DNA from: Acidobacteriota bacterium
GTDB lineage: Bacteria > Acidobacteriota > Vicinamibacteria > Vicinamibacterales > SCN-69-37
Assembly (NCBI GenBank): GCA_016716905.1
Contig: JADJUS010000022.1
Coordinates: forward strand, 1 to 64,000
Direction of reading: 5' to 3'
Length of the DNA stretch: 64,000 bases
Shown in pieces: positions 1 to 9,687 of the stretch. The number at the start of each line of letters is the position of its first letter. The first letter of the stretch is position 1. Made by a program: the position numbers and the translations under genes. The notes beneath the pieces are model-generated. The model searched no databases, was not told the DNA's origin, and was given only the letters and a program-made list of their open reading frames with translations.

Positions 1-600
1 TGGTTTGATCGCGCCAGCCAGACGACGCACCGTCGCGGCAGCCGAGCTGTCGTCGGGCTCGACATCTACAGCCGCGATGATTGACGCTCCGGTGGTCGCG
101 CGATTGCGTGCCTGAACGGCGTCCTCTGTCGTCAGGTCGGCGGGGACGCTTGTGACACGCGCGTCGGCTCGAGAACCTTAAGTTGATCGACCGCTGGTTG
201 TGGAGTGCCTGCCATTTCTGATCGACGCACGCGGCCTGGCACGGCGGCGTCTGGGCAGCCGCGCCCCCGGCAGCTGCAGGCAGGACGAGGCGCAACGACG
301 GAGGTCGTCAGGCGGGGCACCATCAACCTCCGCCGTCCCTGACGCGTTCAGCAGTCCTTCTTGCTGTCCGGCTCCAACAGGGTTCTCGAACCGCCGCCGT
401 CATTGACGGTTGCCGTCGCTTTCAAGTCGGTGCGCGTGCCCTGGAACCGGATCACTGCAGCACGTGCGGGGCTGCGTCAGGCGAGCGCCAGCGCAGCACG
501 AATCCGCCTCTCCGGCGCCCTTCAGTGGCCCGAAGTCCCGCTGGCGTCACCGTTATCGGTAAGGCTCGCCAAGGCCGCATGGCCACCTTCCCAGGCGAGC
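1..600 (-). pseudogene. broken coding remnant running off the left edge, family unknown
   Basis: The minus strand of the first ~140 bases reads without a stop as a well-composed peptide that leaves the window (last residues AATVRRLAGAIKP at base 1). Two other coherent pieces, near 150-290 (contains CQAACVDQKWQALHNQR) and near 348-455 (contains RTDLKATATVND), lie in different frames of the same strand, so a single gene seems interrupted by at least two indels. An Ala/Leu-rich run near 490-510 could belong to a signal peptide. I do not recognise the family. No plus-strand gene is convincing here. The interruption fits the general frameshift pattern of the left 11 kb. Confidence 0.35.
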
Positions 601-627
601 GTCGGCTCAATGTGTCAGTGGGTCCCT

Positions 628-708
628 CTACGGTGAGCAGCGGTGCGAGCGGCCCAGCGGTTTCAACTTCTTTTGCTTCTTGTTCTTGTTCTTCTTCTTG
701 GGCGCCAT
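628..708 (-). CDS. lysine-rich micropeptide, 26 aa, putative
   Basis: An ATG at 708 follows a near-perfect ribosome binding site (GGAGGAGAACG then ATG) and opens a 26-residue peptide that begins MAPKKKNKNKKQKKLKPLG and ends RSHRCSP. Nine of residues 4-16 are lysine. It lies just downstream of the degraded nucleotidyltransferase gene, on the same strand as the PqqD/HPr-kinase-like cluster. Such a strong ribosome site in front of so short a frame is unusual and argues against chance. The peptide could be a nucleic-acid-binding tail, a small independent protein, or the C-terminus of a broken neighbour. I know no family for it. Frameshifts are common nearby, so the frame itself could be affected. 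Confidence 0.35.
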   Translation of the reverse strand: MAPKKKNKNKKQKKLKPLGRSHRCSP

Positions 709-799
709 CGTTCTCCTCCAGGCCCCGCTTGCAGAAACTGAAGCGTCAATATAGACGGACGCGGCGATTCGTTTTCCAACATCGCTTTCTCCAGACGGC

Positions 800-1868
800 G
801 CATCAGCCATGGAACCAGCTGGCGTCGGGAGTCGAGGCCAAAAGGGCCCGCCGTGAATCGCAGGAACCCGGTGGTTCGGGATGGGCGCGCCTGGCTCGGC
901 GCCAGCCACGCCAGAACAACCAGAGGTTCACGGGCGGGCCACCGGTCGCGTCTTCACGTGACGTTCCAGTCAGGTCTCCCCACGAGGTGGGCGAACGGTC
1001 CAACTCCGTCAGCACTTTCGCAGGCACGACCGTGCCGGGGATGTCGGCCACAAGGCGGAGTGCCGACCGCAGCTGGCAGGACAACTGCCGCTGTCGCGCT
1101 TGGCCACGACCGCATCCCAGTCCAGCGTGTCGCCGGCCCGATGGAGCATCTTCGACCGCGTCGGCCACCCAAATACCGGCGTATCGCGGCTCCATCTCAG
1201 GCCGTGGATGCAGACGTGCAGCAGTTGATCGGCAGGCTCTGCACAAGCCAACGTGTCTGGTCGTCCTCGATGGACACCGTGCGTCGCCAGAGCCCCGCGT
1301 CCACTCCGGGCCATGTACCTTCGAGCACATGATGAATGTCAGGGCGCCGCCGTCTGGCGACGAGTAGCTGAAACTGTGCTGGCCTGGTCCGAGCCAATGC
1401 ACCCGGTGTGTGGGGACACGTCCACCCCAGTTCGGCGAGGATCGGCCGCGCCGCATCGATCGACGTCGGTTCGATCAACGCGTCCACCGTCGCCAAACGG
1501 CCGCGCCCCGCGATCGGGGTACTGGCCAGGGTGAGAGCGCGGCGCCCTTTGAGCACGGTGCGGATGCGGCGCGATGGAGGGGTCAGCGCAGGCCCCGGCC
1601 GGTCAGAAGATGAGTTGGTTGCTGGCCCACGCCTCACGGCGCGCCCGTCGCAAGAGCTCGTCATTCGCCTCAGGTGCACCAAGTCTCGCGAGACGCGCGA
1701 CCAGTGGCAGCCAACGCGCCTCGATTCCAGTGCGCGCGGCGGCAGCCCGGCGGCGTCGGACCATTGTCTCCACGCGCGAACGGCCTCATCGCCCTGCGCG
1801 AGCGAAGCCGTCATGAGCCAGTCGCGGACGACATCTGGACCACCCAGCACCTCCCGGACGTTCTTCAT
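800..1868 (-). pseudogene. nucleotidyltransferase-family protein (NTP_transf_5-like), multiply frameshifted
   Basis: The gene starts with an ATG at 1868, four bases after the stop of the HPr-kinase-like gene, and reads in pieces across all three minus frames. The pieces join into a protein of the uncharacterised nucleotidyltransferase type that often sits beside HprK-like kinases. They include WLPLVARLARLGAPEANDE and EAWASNQLIF near 1630-1720, LKGAAL near 1550, QYPDRGARPFGD near 1500-1530, VDALIEPTSIDAARPILAE near 1440-1500, and DTLACAEPADQLLHVCIHG near 1210-1260. The KGAAL...D.D pattern is the expected nucleotide-binding region. At least five indels are needed to join them and no single frame is intact. 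The 3' end, between about 660 and 800, is uncertain. It is either a pseudogene or a victim of sequence errors. Confidence 0.6.
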
Positions 1869-1872
1869 CGGA

Positions 1873-2765
1873 CTATCGGCCGTCGAGCTCTTGCAGCAGC
1901 AGGGGCGCGACGACGTTCGCCTCACCGCGTTCGCTTTCGATTGCATGGGCGCCAAGCACAGCCGGCGCAGGATCGGCATGGTGGACTCAGGCTCGCGTTG
2001 CGCCGCAACGGCGTTGTCCATGCAGGCAAGCAGCGCGACCGCCGGCGAAAGCGGGAGCGGGCACCACGTGGCCGTGGGTGCATACCGCGTGACGACGATC
2101 AGCCCGAGCGGAAGTGGTCCGGTGCCGGCCTGCCCGCCCAGCGACTCGACCGGAGTCCGCACGCCGGGCTCGCCAGCAGTGCCCCGCACCGACAGCGGAA
2201 CCGGATACGGGTGGACCTGCCCGGCCTTGTCCAGAACGGCGAATTCGTCGGAGTAGATACCGGCGCCCGCGCGCACCAGCGCGCTCACGAGGGTCGTCTT
2301 GCCGGTCATCGATCGACCGGGGATGATCAGTGCGCGCCCTCGCCAACCGACGACGCCGGCATGAAGAAACACGCAGTTCTGTGCGCGAAGAGCCGTCAGC
2401 AGTTCGGCGTGGCGGTGGAACGCGGTGAAAAGCGGGGCCAGATCGAACGAGCGCGCAATGAGTCCAGAGCCGCAATAGAGCAGGTTGAAATTGCGCTGTC
2501 CTCGTCGCGGACTCGGTGCGGCCACGCGAAGCGAGTACAGGATGTCCACCACCTCCATTGGACTGGACTGCCAGCCCAGTGGTGCGTGTCGTGTGGCCTC
2601 GGTCAGCGCCGATGGGTCGTTGCTGCGGAGACCAAAGCGCAAACCGAACGCCGAATAGGTGGTTCCTTCGGTCCAGCCGAGCCGGTCGACCTTCTCCTGG
2701 CAGACCGTGATCTGTGGCAGGGGTGGGCAAGGGCATCGACTCAGTCGCGTGCCTGCCGCTGACAT
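1873..2765 (-). pseudogene. HPr kinase-like protein (HprK C-terminal fold) with one frameshift
   Basis: The ATG at 2765 overlaps the stop of the upstream PqqD gene (TGATG), so the two are translationally coupled. Residues ~130-280 are HPr kinase/phosphorylase-like: CVFLHAGVV (131-139), a P-loop GRSMTGKTT (150-158) and the acidic YSDEFAVL (171-178). Around base 1945 the frame must shift; the other frame then gives AIESERGEANVVAPLLLQEL and stops at 1873, a normal C-terminus for this group. Such proteins are not true PTS regulators. With PqqD-like and nucleotidyltransferase partners they occur in peptide-modification and exopolysaccharide loci, and in lasso-peptide clusters they phosphorylate the precursor (family knowledge). 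The substrate here is unknown. Confidence 0.65.
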
Positions 2766-3619
2766 CAGTAGGCAATACAGAGGACGCGTCGGTTGTTCAC
2801 GCTGCAAGGCACGGTGAAATCGTTCATCCAGCCGGAAGTGGTCAACGTGCTGTTTCCACCGTCAGCACCAACGTCGACCGAGTTCGTCGTCCAACCGATG
2901 CAGTGGTTTGAGCTCAGCTGTCCGTTGGAGCTGCTCCCACTCCACCACCGCTGGTCGCCTGGAGAGACGCCTGCGGCGCTCAAGGTGGCGTCGATGCCGC
3001 CGTCGAGCAGGTTCGCCCAGTCGGAGGCGACCTGCGTGAAGCCCGGACCAGGTCCTGTGATCGGCAGGGTGGTCGGCACGCTGTAGTTCGCGGGCATGTC
3101 GCGGATTTCATCGGTCGCGCTCGTCGAGATGAACGCGCGGTAGTTGGGGTAGCCGGAAGGCTTGTTCGTGCTGTTGGCGCACAACGCGTCGGCACCCGCG
3201 CGGCCACCCAGGTTGCCGTCAAAACTTGCGCCGTCATTCGCCTGGTAGAGGATGATGCGCGTGCCGGCCGACTGCGCTGCCGCGGGAGTTGGCGCAACAA
3301 TCGAGATGAGGACCGGCACCAACCCGGCGATCAACCCTGTCTTCATCACTTCCCGCCGTGACCACACCGCCTGGGCTGACGCCGGGGGCAACTCGCCTTG
3401 CAGCAGCTGCGCCGCGCCGAGTTGCGACAGGCCGCTCCACACCAGGGCGTCGGCCTCGTCAGCGCTGACCTCCGGTGCAAGGTCAACGCGCAGGCGGTCG
3501 GCCATGTCCGCCGGACTCGTCTGTCCATCGCACATGTCCCACACCCGCGCCAGAGAGGGATTGAGCGCGTGGGCGGTCCGGCGTGTCCGGTCGTGCAGAC
3601 ACAACTCGTCGTTCAACAC
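2765..3619 (-). CDS. PqqD-like domain fused through a Tat-like membrane segment to a DUF1554-type lectin-like domain
   Basis: Residues 1-75 are PqqD-like, the peptide-chaperone fold (LHDRTRRTAHALN, SLARVWDMCDG). Residues 87-116 look like a twin-arginine or signal-anchor segment: SRREVMKTG, a hydrophobic stretch and then APTPAAAQ. Residues 120-284 resemble DUF1554, a C-type-lectin/endostatin-like extracellular domain, with GNLGGRAGADALC near its start and NNRRVLCIAY at the end. A cytoplasmic peptide-binding domain attached to an exported lectin-like domain is odd; the internal signal implies a membrane-spanning or cleaved product. The listed start is GTG at 3619, but an ATG at 3657 in another frame, reached through one indel, would give a more usual PqqD N-terminus. 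It heads a coupled cluster with the HPr-kinase-like gene. Confidence 0.65.
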   Translation of the reverse strand: MLNDELCLHDRTRRTAHALNPSLARVWDMCDGQTSPADMADRLRVDLAPEVSADEADALVWSGLSQLGAAQLLQGELPPASAQAVWSRREVMKTGLIAGLVPVLISIVAPTPAAAQSAGTRIILYQANDGASFDGNLGGRAGADALCANSTNKPSGYPNYRAFISTSATDEIRDMPANYSVPTTLPITGPGPGFTQVASDWANLLDGGIDATLSAAGVSPGDQRWWSGSSSNGQLSSNHCIGWTTNSVDVGADGGNSTLTTSGWMNDFTVPCSVNNRRVLCIAY

Positions 3620-3849
3620 TTCGGCGTAGACGTTGAGGATCGTTGCGGATGCTGCATAGGTGGAGCCTCGCTTTTCGCGGGCTAGGGCACCACAGTGGCC
3701 GGAGGTGGCGCGCTACGCGAGTGGCATCGCCGCTTCTGCGGCTGTCGCCTTCTGGAATCTCGGAAGCGGGGGCGGCCTGACACGGCCGGGTAATCCACCC
3801 CGCCACCACCGCTGGCCAGGGCCTGTCGGGCGCGCGGCTCCCCGCCTTC

Positions 3850-5999
3850 CTACTTCTTCGGCGTGCAGGGCAGCACGTTCTCCGTCGTGAAGTACACGTC
3901 GCTCAGCACGAAGATCGGGTCAAGAACGGGCGCCAGACCGGTCAGCACGAGGTGATAGCAGCCGTTCTTGTAGCGCAACGACACCCACTTGTTCTTGTCC
4001 CACACGGCGGCCTCGTATTCCGTGATGTCACAAGTGCAGCGGCAGCCGACGGGCCGAAGAGGGTGACATACGCCGCGCGCTGCTGCGCAGAGCATTTCGC
4101 CGGGGGCGCCGGCAGATTGGTGAGATTCGGTTCGAGCACCATCGGAAACGCGAGGCCCATCGCTGCCGATGGCGGCGGCAGCTTCGTGGGCAACTGCACG
4201 GACCGGCCGTGGTAGATCGGATCGCTGTCGCGGATGAGCGTCGGGCGCGAGGGCAGCGTGTCGAAGAGCTCAGTCGTACGCTGGATTCTGAGCGTCAGCA
4301 CGGCTGGGTTGAAACGAATGTCGGGCACCAGCCACGGCGGGAGCTTCGGAATGCTGTGCGGCCGGCCCTGCATATCCTGCACGGCCTGCTTGATGAACTT
4401 CGGGCTTCGTCCGAAGCAACATCAGCAATGACACTCGGCACGCCGACCTGTGACGCCAGTTGCGCGGCGGCGTAATCGAACCCCTGGTCCATCAGTTGAT
4501 CGAAGTTCGGAATCGACGGCGGTACGCCCATGGTGGCGAGCGCGACTTCAAGACCCATCTCGAGGGCGGCCTGGCACGGTGTCGGCGGACAGTTGACGCC
4601 CGGAATCACGTTCAGCCCGGCAGCCACCGCCTGCACGGCATAGTCCTGGATCTGCTCCACAGTTCGCTCGCGGAATTCACGAGCTTCGCGATCCGTCTAC
4701 CAGGCCGGTCAACACGGCGCCGACCGTATTGGTGAACGATTCGAGCCAGCCATCATCATCGCTTGCGGCAGGCACGCAGAACATGTTGTTTGGAAACGTG
4801 GATGAGGCGGTCTGGCCGTAGCTCACACCAGACATGTGTGCATCGACCATCATGTCCCAGACCGTTCCGAATGATCCCGGGGTGGGTGGGACGACGTAAT
4901 GGTCCTCAGTGACGCGATAGCAAGTCTCGCCCGCCTTCGGTCTGGCGCCAATGAACGGCTGTGCGTAGATGATCTCAGTGATCGCGAAGACAGGTCCCTC
5001 CGGTGGCGGAGCCTGGTTCTTCTTCTTCGGCGGTTTGGCGACCAGCACTTCCGCCGCACCCACGTTCGGGATCGCAGGGCATCGGCAGCACCCGGACGCA
5101 GGGACGGCCAAGCTCGAGGCGGGTCCGCATGTTGTCGTCGATCACCGGGCCAGGGCCGGTGTCACCATCATCCGGGTCGAGGCCTGCACCCGGCAGGTCC
5201 GTGCGGCCTCCACCTCCGACGATGGCTTCGAAGTCCACGGGGACGATGGCCCAGGCGCCGGGCTCGGAAGTGAAGTCCTGTTGATAGACGACCGCGGTTG
5301 GATCTGCCGAACATGGATTGAATGCCCGGCTGCCCACTCTCGGGAATGGCGCGGTCGACACCTGCAATCGCCCTTCGGCGACGTCGGATCGACCGAGCGC
5401 CACCGGAACCGGCGCATGGCGGTGGTCGGGTCGTCAAAGTCTACGAAATCAGCGGCCACCCAGGCGGCGCGGGATCGGCCCTCCTGCGCCGCGCCCCAGA
5501 TCGCCAGTCTCGAGTTCACGACGTAGGCATCGAATGCCAGCGGCTCGGAGTCAGCTAGGACGAGCGGATCGCGGGACGCGTCCCACACCACCTGGTCGCA
5601 GCGCCTTGCGCTCCGGCCCATCAGCTTCACGCCCACGCGGTACGGCGTGAACGGGATCAGGCCCTGGAACGAGAACTCGAACTGGCCAGGCGCCGTGGCG
5701 CGCACTCTGACGACCTGCGAACCAACTCTCGCATCGTCGGGCTGGCGCAGACCGCCCGGCGCCACGGGATTGCGCGGAGAGACCCGCCGCGCCCGCACCA
5801 TGAGGTCTTCGGGCGTCACGGTGCATCCGTGGACGGCAATGGTCCCCGAGAAACTCCCCGCCCCCCGGAGTTGCGGCATCGCGGTGCGCGCGGGTGCCGG
5901 CGCAGGCGCCGGCGCGGTGGCCAGCGTCGCTGATCCGAGACACGTGACCACAGCAACGCCGGCAAGTAGCACTTTTCGGATTCCCATTCCAGGCTTCAT
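3850..5999 (-). pseudogene. large secreted protein (~715 aa) of unknown function, split by five frameshifts
   Basis: The ATG at 5999 has a good ribosome site (GGAGGAACCT) and opens a signal peptide (MKPGMGIRKVLLAGVAVVTC, then an Ala/Pro-rich linker). A beta-rich domain follows (GSFSGTIAVHGCTVTPEDL, TAPGQFEFSFQGLIPFTPY) that resembles carboxypeptidase-regulatory or Ig-like folds. Downstream pieces in other frames continue plausibly: VVYQQDFTSEPGAWAIVPVD, then AKPPKKKNQAPPPEGPVFAI, then EQIQDYAVQAVAAGLNVIPG, then KLPPWLVPDIRFNPAVLTLR, and finally KWVSLRYKNGCYHLVLTGLA before the stop at 3850. Frames change near 5400, 5095, 4685, 4405 and 4040. I infer one secreted or surface protein. No family is recognised beyond the N-terminal fold guess. 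It lies downstream of the kinase gene and in the same direction. Confidence 0.55.
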
Positions 6000-6032
6000 A
6001 GGTTCCTCCACCCCGAACACGTGACGGGTTGT

Positions 6033-9028
6033 TCAGTACGGAGAACGCAAACCGGCCGCGGGCGGGGCCATTGGAGCTTCGAGCCTGAGCGCCAGCCGGA
6101 TGGACTGTGTCAGGTAATGGCGGGGGCCGAGGGCGGCTTCAACCTCCCCCAGGCTCTGTGTGAGCAGGCGGCGGCCCGCGGCCTCGCGGCCCACTTGAAT
6201 GAGGCAAGCGCCTTCGGCCGCGCGTGCTTCCGCCGTCCGCCAGGCCGGCAGCGACGGCTGGCGGCTGAGAGAGCTCTCAGCCGCGCGAATGAGCGCCAGC
6301 GCTTCCTCGGCCGTCGCCGGTGTGCATGTCGCCGCGCCCAGGAACATGCGCGCCTCCGCGGTCTGCCACGCGTCGGGTCCGATCTTCGATTCCCTGATGT
6401 CCAGGGGCCTCGCGAAACGCCGGCACCGCCGCGGCCGGGGCGTTCTGCGCCTGGCGCAATCGCCCCCACGCGACGAGGGCTTCGGCCAGACGTGGATGCG
6501 CCGGCGGATAGACGCGCCGCGATCGCGCCACCACGTCCGTGAGTACGCGATCGGCTTCCACGAACGCCCGGCGATCGGTCAGGATCAGGCCAAGCGTGCG
6601 GAGTGACTGGGCGACTTCCGGGCTGTCTTCGCCACGCGTCGTGCGACGCAGGGCGAGCGCCCGGCGCGTCATGACCTCGGCATCGGCGGTCGCACTTCGC
6701 TCCCGCAGGACGACGCCGACGTTCGCCATCGCGGTGGTCGTGTCTGTGGCCGGAGCCGAGGGTGCGTTCGAAGAGCGCAAACGCTTCGCGAAACCCTCGC
6801 TCGGCGTCCTCGAAGAACCCCAGCCGATAGGAAAGGACCGCGAAGTTGTTGACCGACAGTCCCAGATCGGGATGATCGACCGGCAGCACCCGGCGCCGAA
6901 TGGCGAGGGCTTCGCGTGCCGTCGCGACCGCGTCGGCCAGGGCCCCACGATGTTCGAGCGCGACCCCGAGGTTGTCCATGATGTGCGCCACCTTGCGATG
7001 GTCGGGCCCCAACACGCGCTGGCTGATCGCCAGCGCCTCGCGCAGATCGCGCTCGGCCTCCCTCGTAGCGGCCGCCCCTCGAGCGCAGCACGCCAAGCGC
7101 CAACAAGCTGTCGGCGACGTCGGGGTGATTCGGACCTCCAAGTCGCCGGCGGACATCGAGTGCGCGGTGATGCAGTTGTTCGGCTTCCTCCATCGCGCCG
7201 CGTTCCTCGAGCTTCGTGGCGAGATTGGCCGCGCTCGTGGCGGCATCGAGCGACTCGTCGCCGTACCGCGAACGGTCAATGTCATACGCCTCGCGGTGCA
7301 GTCCTTCCGCTTCGTCATTCCGGTCCAGATCGGAGTACACCGACGCCAGCGAGCCCAGCGTCGAGGAGACTTCGGCGCTGCGCGGTCCGTAGACCCTTCT
7401 CCGGATGGCCAGCGCTCGCTCGAGCACCCCGGCCGCCTGCGGATATTCGCCGCGATCCCACAGCAGCACGCCCCATCGATCGAGCGCGGCGCCCGCTTCA
7501 GCGCTCTCGGGGCCCTGCAGCGCGCCGGCGAGGGTGACGGCCCGTTCCAGCAACGGCGCTGCTTGCTCGAGCAGGCCCAGTTGTCGATACAACTCGCCGG
7601 TCACCCGGTACATCTCGGCCTGTACTTCAGGCTGGCTGGCCAATTCGTGTTCGACGCGCGCCGCGCCACGGTCGAGCACCTCGCGGGCCGTGACCGTGGC
7701 GCCGCGGGCTGCCGACGGGTCTGACTCCTGGAAAATGCTGGTCAGAAACGCCGTCACCGCCTCCGCGCGGCTCGCGGCTCGGGCGGCCTGATTCGCCTGC
7801 CAGAGCGTCGCGACGATGCCGGCCGCGATGGCGAGGCAGACGAGGCCCGTGGCAGAGACGCCGATCCAGTGACGCGACACGAACTTGCGCATGCGCAACG
7901 ACACATGCGCGCGACGCACCTGCACCGGCAGACCGTCGAGGTGCCGATTGATGTCGGCGCAGAGCGCGGCCACTGACCCGTACGCGCCTCCGGCTCGCGT
8001 CGAAGCGCCGTCAGGACCACCGCATCGAGCTCACCGCGGAGCCGCCGGCGCCCAGCGCCCGTGAGTCGCGACGACGGCGCAGCCGGATCCCGTTCGAGGA
8101 TGGTGCGCGCCAGCGTGAGCGGACTCTCGTCGGGCGCGTCGAGGGCGCGGCAACCTGCGAGCAACTCGTACAACACGCCGCCGAGGCCGTACACGTCTGT
8201 CGCGGTCGTCGCCGGCTCGCCGCGAATCTGTTCGGGCGCGGCGTAGGCCGGGGTCAGCGCGGCCATCCCCGTGCCGGTTGCGTCCGCCCCCTCGGTCCCA
8301 TCGCCGGTCAGCAACTTGGCGATGCCGAAGTCGAGCAACTTCACCGCACCGTCGGCCGTGACCATGATGTTCGACGGTTTCAGGTCGCGATGCACGACGA
8401 GATTGCGGTGGGCGAACTCCACACCGACACACGCGGCGAGAAACAGCCGGAGGCGTTGCTCCACCGAGAGACCGCGGCGGTCGCAGTACGTGGTGATGGG
8501 CTCGCCCTCCACATACTCCATGACGAAATAGGGCCGGCCTAGATGGTCGGCACCGCCGTCGATAAGGCGCGCGATACCGGGGTGCTGCAGTCGCGCCAGG
8601 ATCTGGCGCTCGCGCAGAAACCTCGCCAGCACCTCGTCGGTATCCAGGCCACGCCGGATGCACTTGACGGCGGCACATTGGTCGAACCCGCCATCAGCGC
8701 GCTCCGCGAGATAGACGACACCCATGCCGCCGCGGCCGATTTCCCTGATCACGCGCCACGGGCCAAGACGGATGTCGCCCGCGCCGGACGCGTCGCCCTC
8801 AGCCATCGCTTCAAGCTCATGACGCACGCTCGCCGCCGCGTGATGGACCAGCCGATCGTCTCCCAGATCCGTCGGGTTCTCGATCATCCTGCGAACGGCC
8901 GCGAGGATCGCCGGATCGTCGCCGCGACATTCGCGTTCGAGCCACGCGTCGCGCTCTTCGACGGGACGGTCGGCGGCACGATCGAAGAGATCGAAGATCC
9001 GGCGCCAGTCATCCGATGAATGCGGCAC
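6033..9028 (-). pseudogene. membrane Ser/Thr protein kinase with C-terminal TPR repeats, four frameshifts
   Basis: The gene starts with GTG at 9028 after GGAGGGTAAC; the stop of the sigma factor gene lies one base upstream. Residues 91-350 are a complete Hanks-type kinase: GRGGMGVVY (98-106), Lys122 in AAVKCI, HRDLKPSNIM (213-222), DFG (233-235) and the APE-like YAAPEQ. A transmembrane helix follows (HWIGVSATGLVCLAIAAGI), then tetratricopeptide repeats typical of this family (GLLEQAAPLLERAVTLA, GEYPQAAGVLERALAIRR, ADAVATAREALAIRRRVLP). Frames change near 7975, 7075, 6745 and 6400; joined, the protein is ~998 aa, normal for kinase-TPR proteins. All catalytic residues are intact, so it may be functional if the indels are sequence errors. 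It pairs with the sigma factor as a signalling unit. Confidence 0.7.
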
Positions 9029-9029
9029 G

Positions 9030-9617
9030 TTACCCTCCGGACGGATCGCCCAGTTCCCCGGCCAGGAACGTCCGGGCCTTCTGCCACTCGCGTTTGACCG
9101 TGCGGGCGGACACATCGAGCAGGGCGGCGGCCTCTTCGACCGACAGACCGGCGAACACCCGTAAATCGACAAGACGCGCCAGTCGCGGGTCAATGGACTC
9201 GAGACGGCCGATCGCGACGTGCATCGCGATGACGTCGATCGGGTGGTCGTCCACTGCGAGATCGGCGTCCTCGAGCGGCCAGAGGCGGCCGCCGCCGCGT
9301 TTGCCGGCGTTCCGGCGCCTGGCGTAGTCCACGAGAATGTGGCGCATGGCTGTGGCCGCCACCGACAGGAAATGCTGCCGATCGCGCATCGTCGCCGGCG
9401 TGTGGCCGACGAGTTTCAAGTACGCCTCGTGGACGAGGGCGGTCGTGCCGAGCGTGTCGTGCGTGGTGCGCCGCTGGCGAAGTTGCCGGCGGGCCAGGGA
9501 TTTTAGTTCATCGTAGACGATGGGCAGGAGACGGTCGAAGGCGCCATCGGCTCCTGCCTGCCACTCTGCGAGAATTCGCGTGACATCTGAAGGACGTCGC
9601 CTCGTGTCTTCTGGCAC
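9030..9617 (-). CDS. ECF sigma-70 factor, acidobacterial kinase-linked type
   Basis: A 195-residue sigma-70-like factor. Region 2 covers roughly residues 15-95 (FDRLLPIVYDELKSLARRQL, VHEAYLKLVG, FLSVAATAMRHILVDYARRR) and region 4 covers 130-190 (SVEEAAALLDVSARTVKREW), the helix-turn-helix that reads the -35 element. The pattern YDELKSLARR...HEAYLKL...RHILVDYAR matches the ECF group abundant in Acidobacteria and Planctomycetes, which is usually adjacent to a Ser/Thr kinase (family knowledge). That is so here: the kinase GTG starts one base after this TAA. The start is GTG at 9617 behind GGAGGCGGGCAG. It is the only intact gene of the left 10 kb apart from the PqqD fusion. No anti-sigma gene is adjacent; the kinase may play that part. 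Confidence 0.88.
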   Translation of the reverse strand: MPEDTRRRPSDVTRILAEWQAGADGAFDRLLPIVYDELKSLARRQLRQRRTTHDTLGTTALVHEAYLKLVGHTPATMRDRQHFLSVAATAMRHILVDYARRRNAGKRGGGRLWPLEDADLAVDDHPIDVIAMHVAIGRLESIDPRLARLVDLRVFAGLSVEEAAALLDVSARTVKREWQKARTFLAGELGDPSGG

Positions 9618-9687
9618 CTGCCCGCCTCCGAGTGCGCATCATACTATCGGGTGACCCTTGGCGGCAGCGTCCACAGCCGGGTGATTT

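Noticed and set aside
628..3657. A complete lasso-peptide biosynthetic cluster
   Set aside because: No leader peptidase or asparagine-synthetase-like cyclase is in the window and no clear precursor core is seen, so only the partial resemblance is reported.
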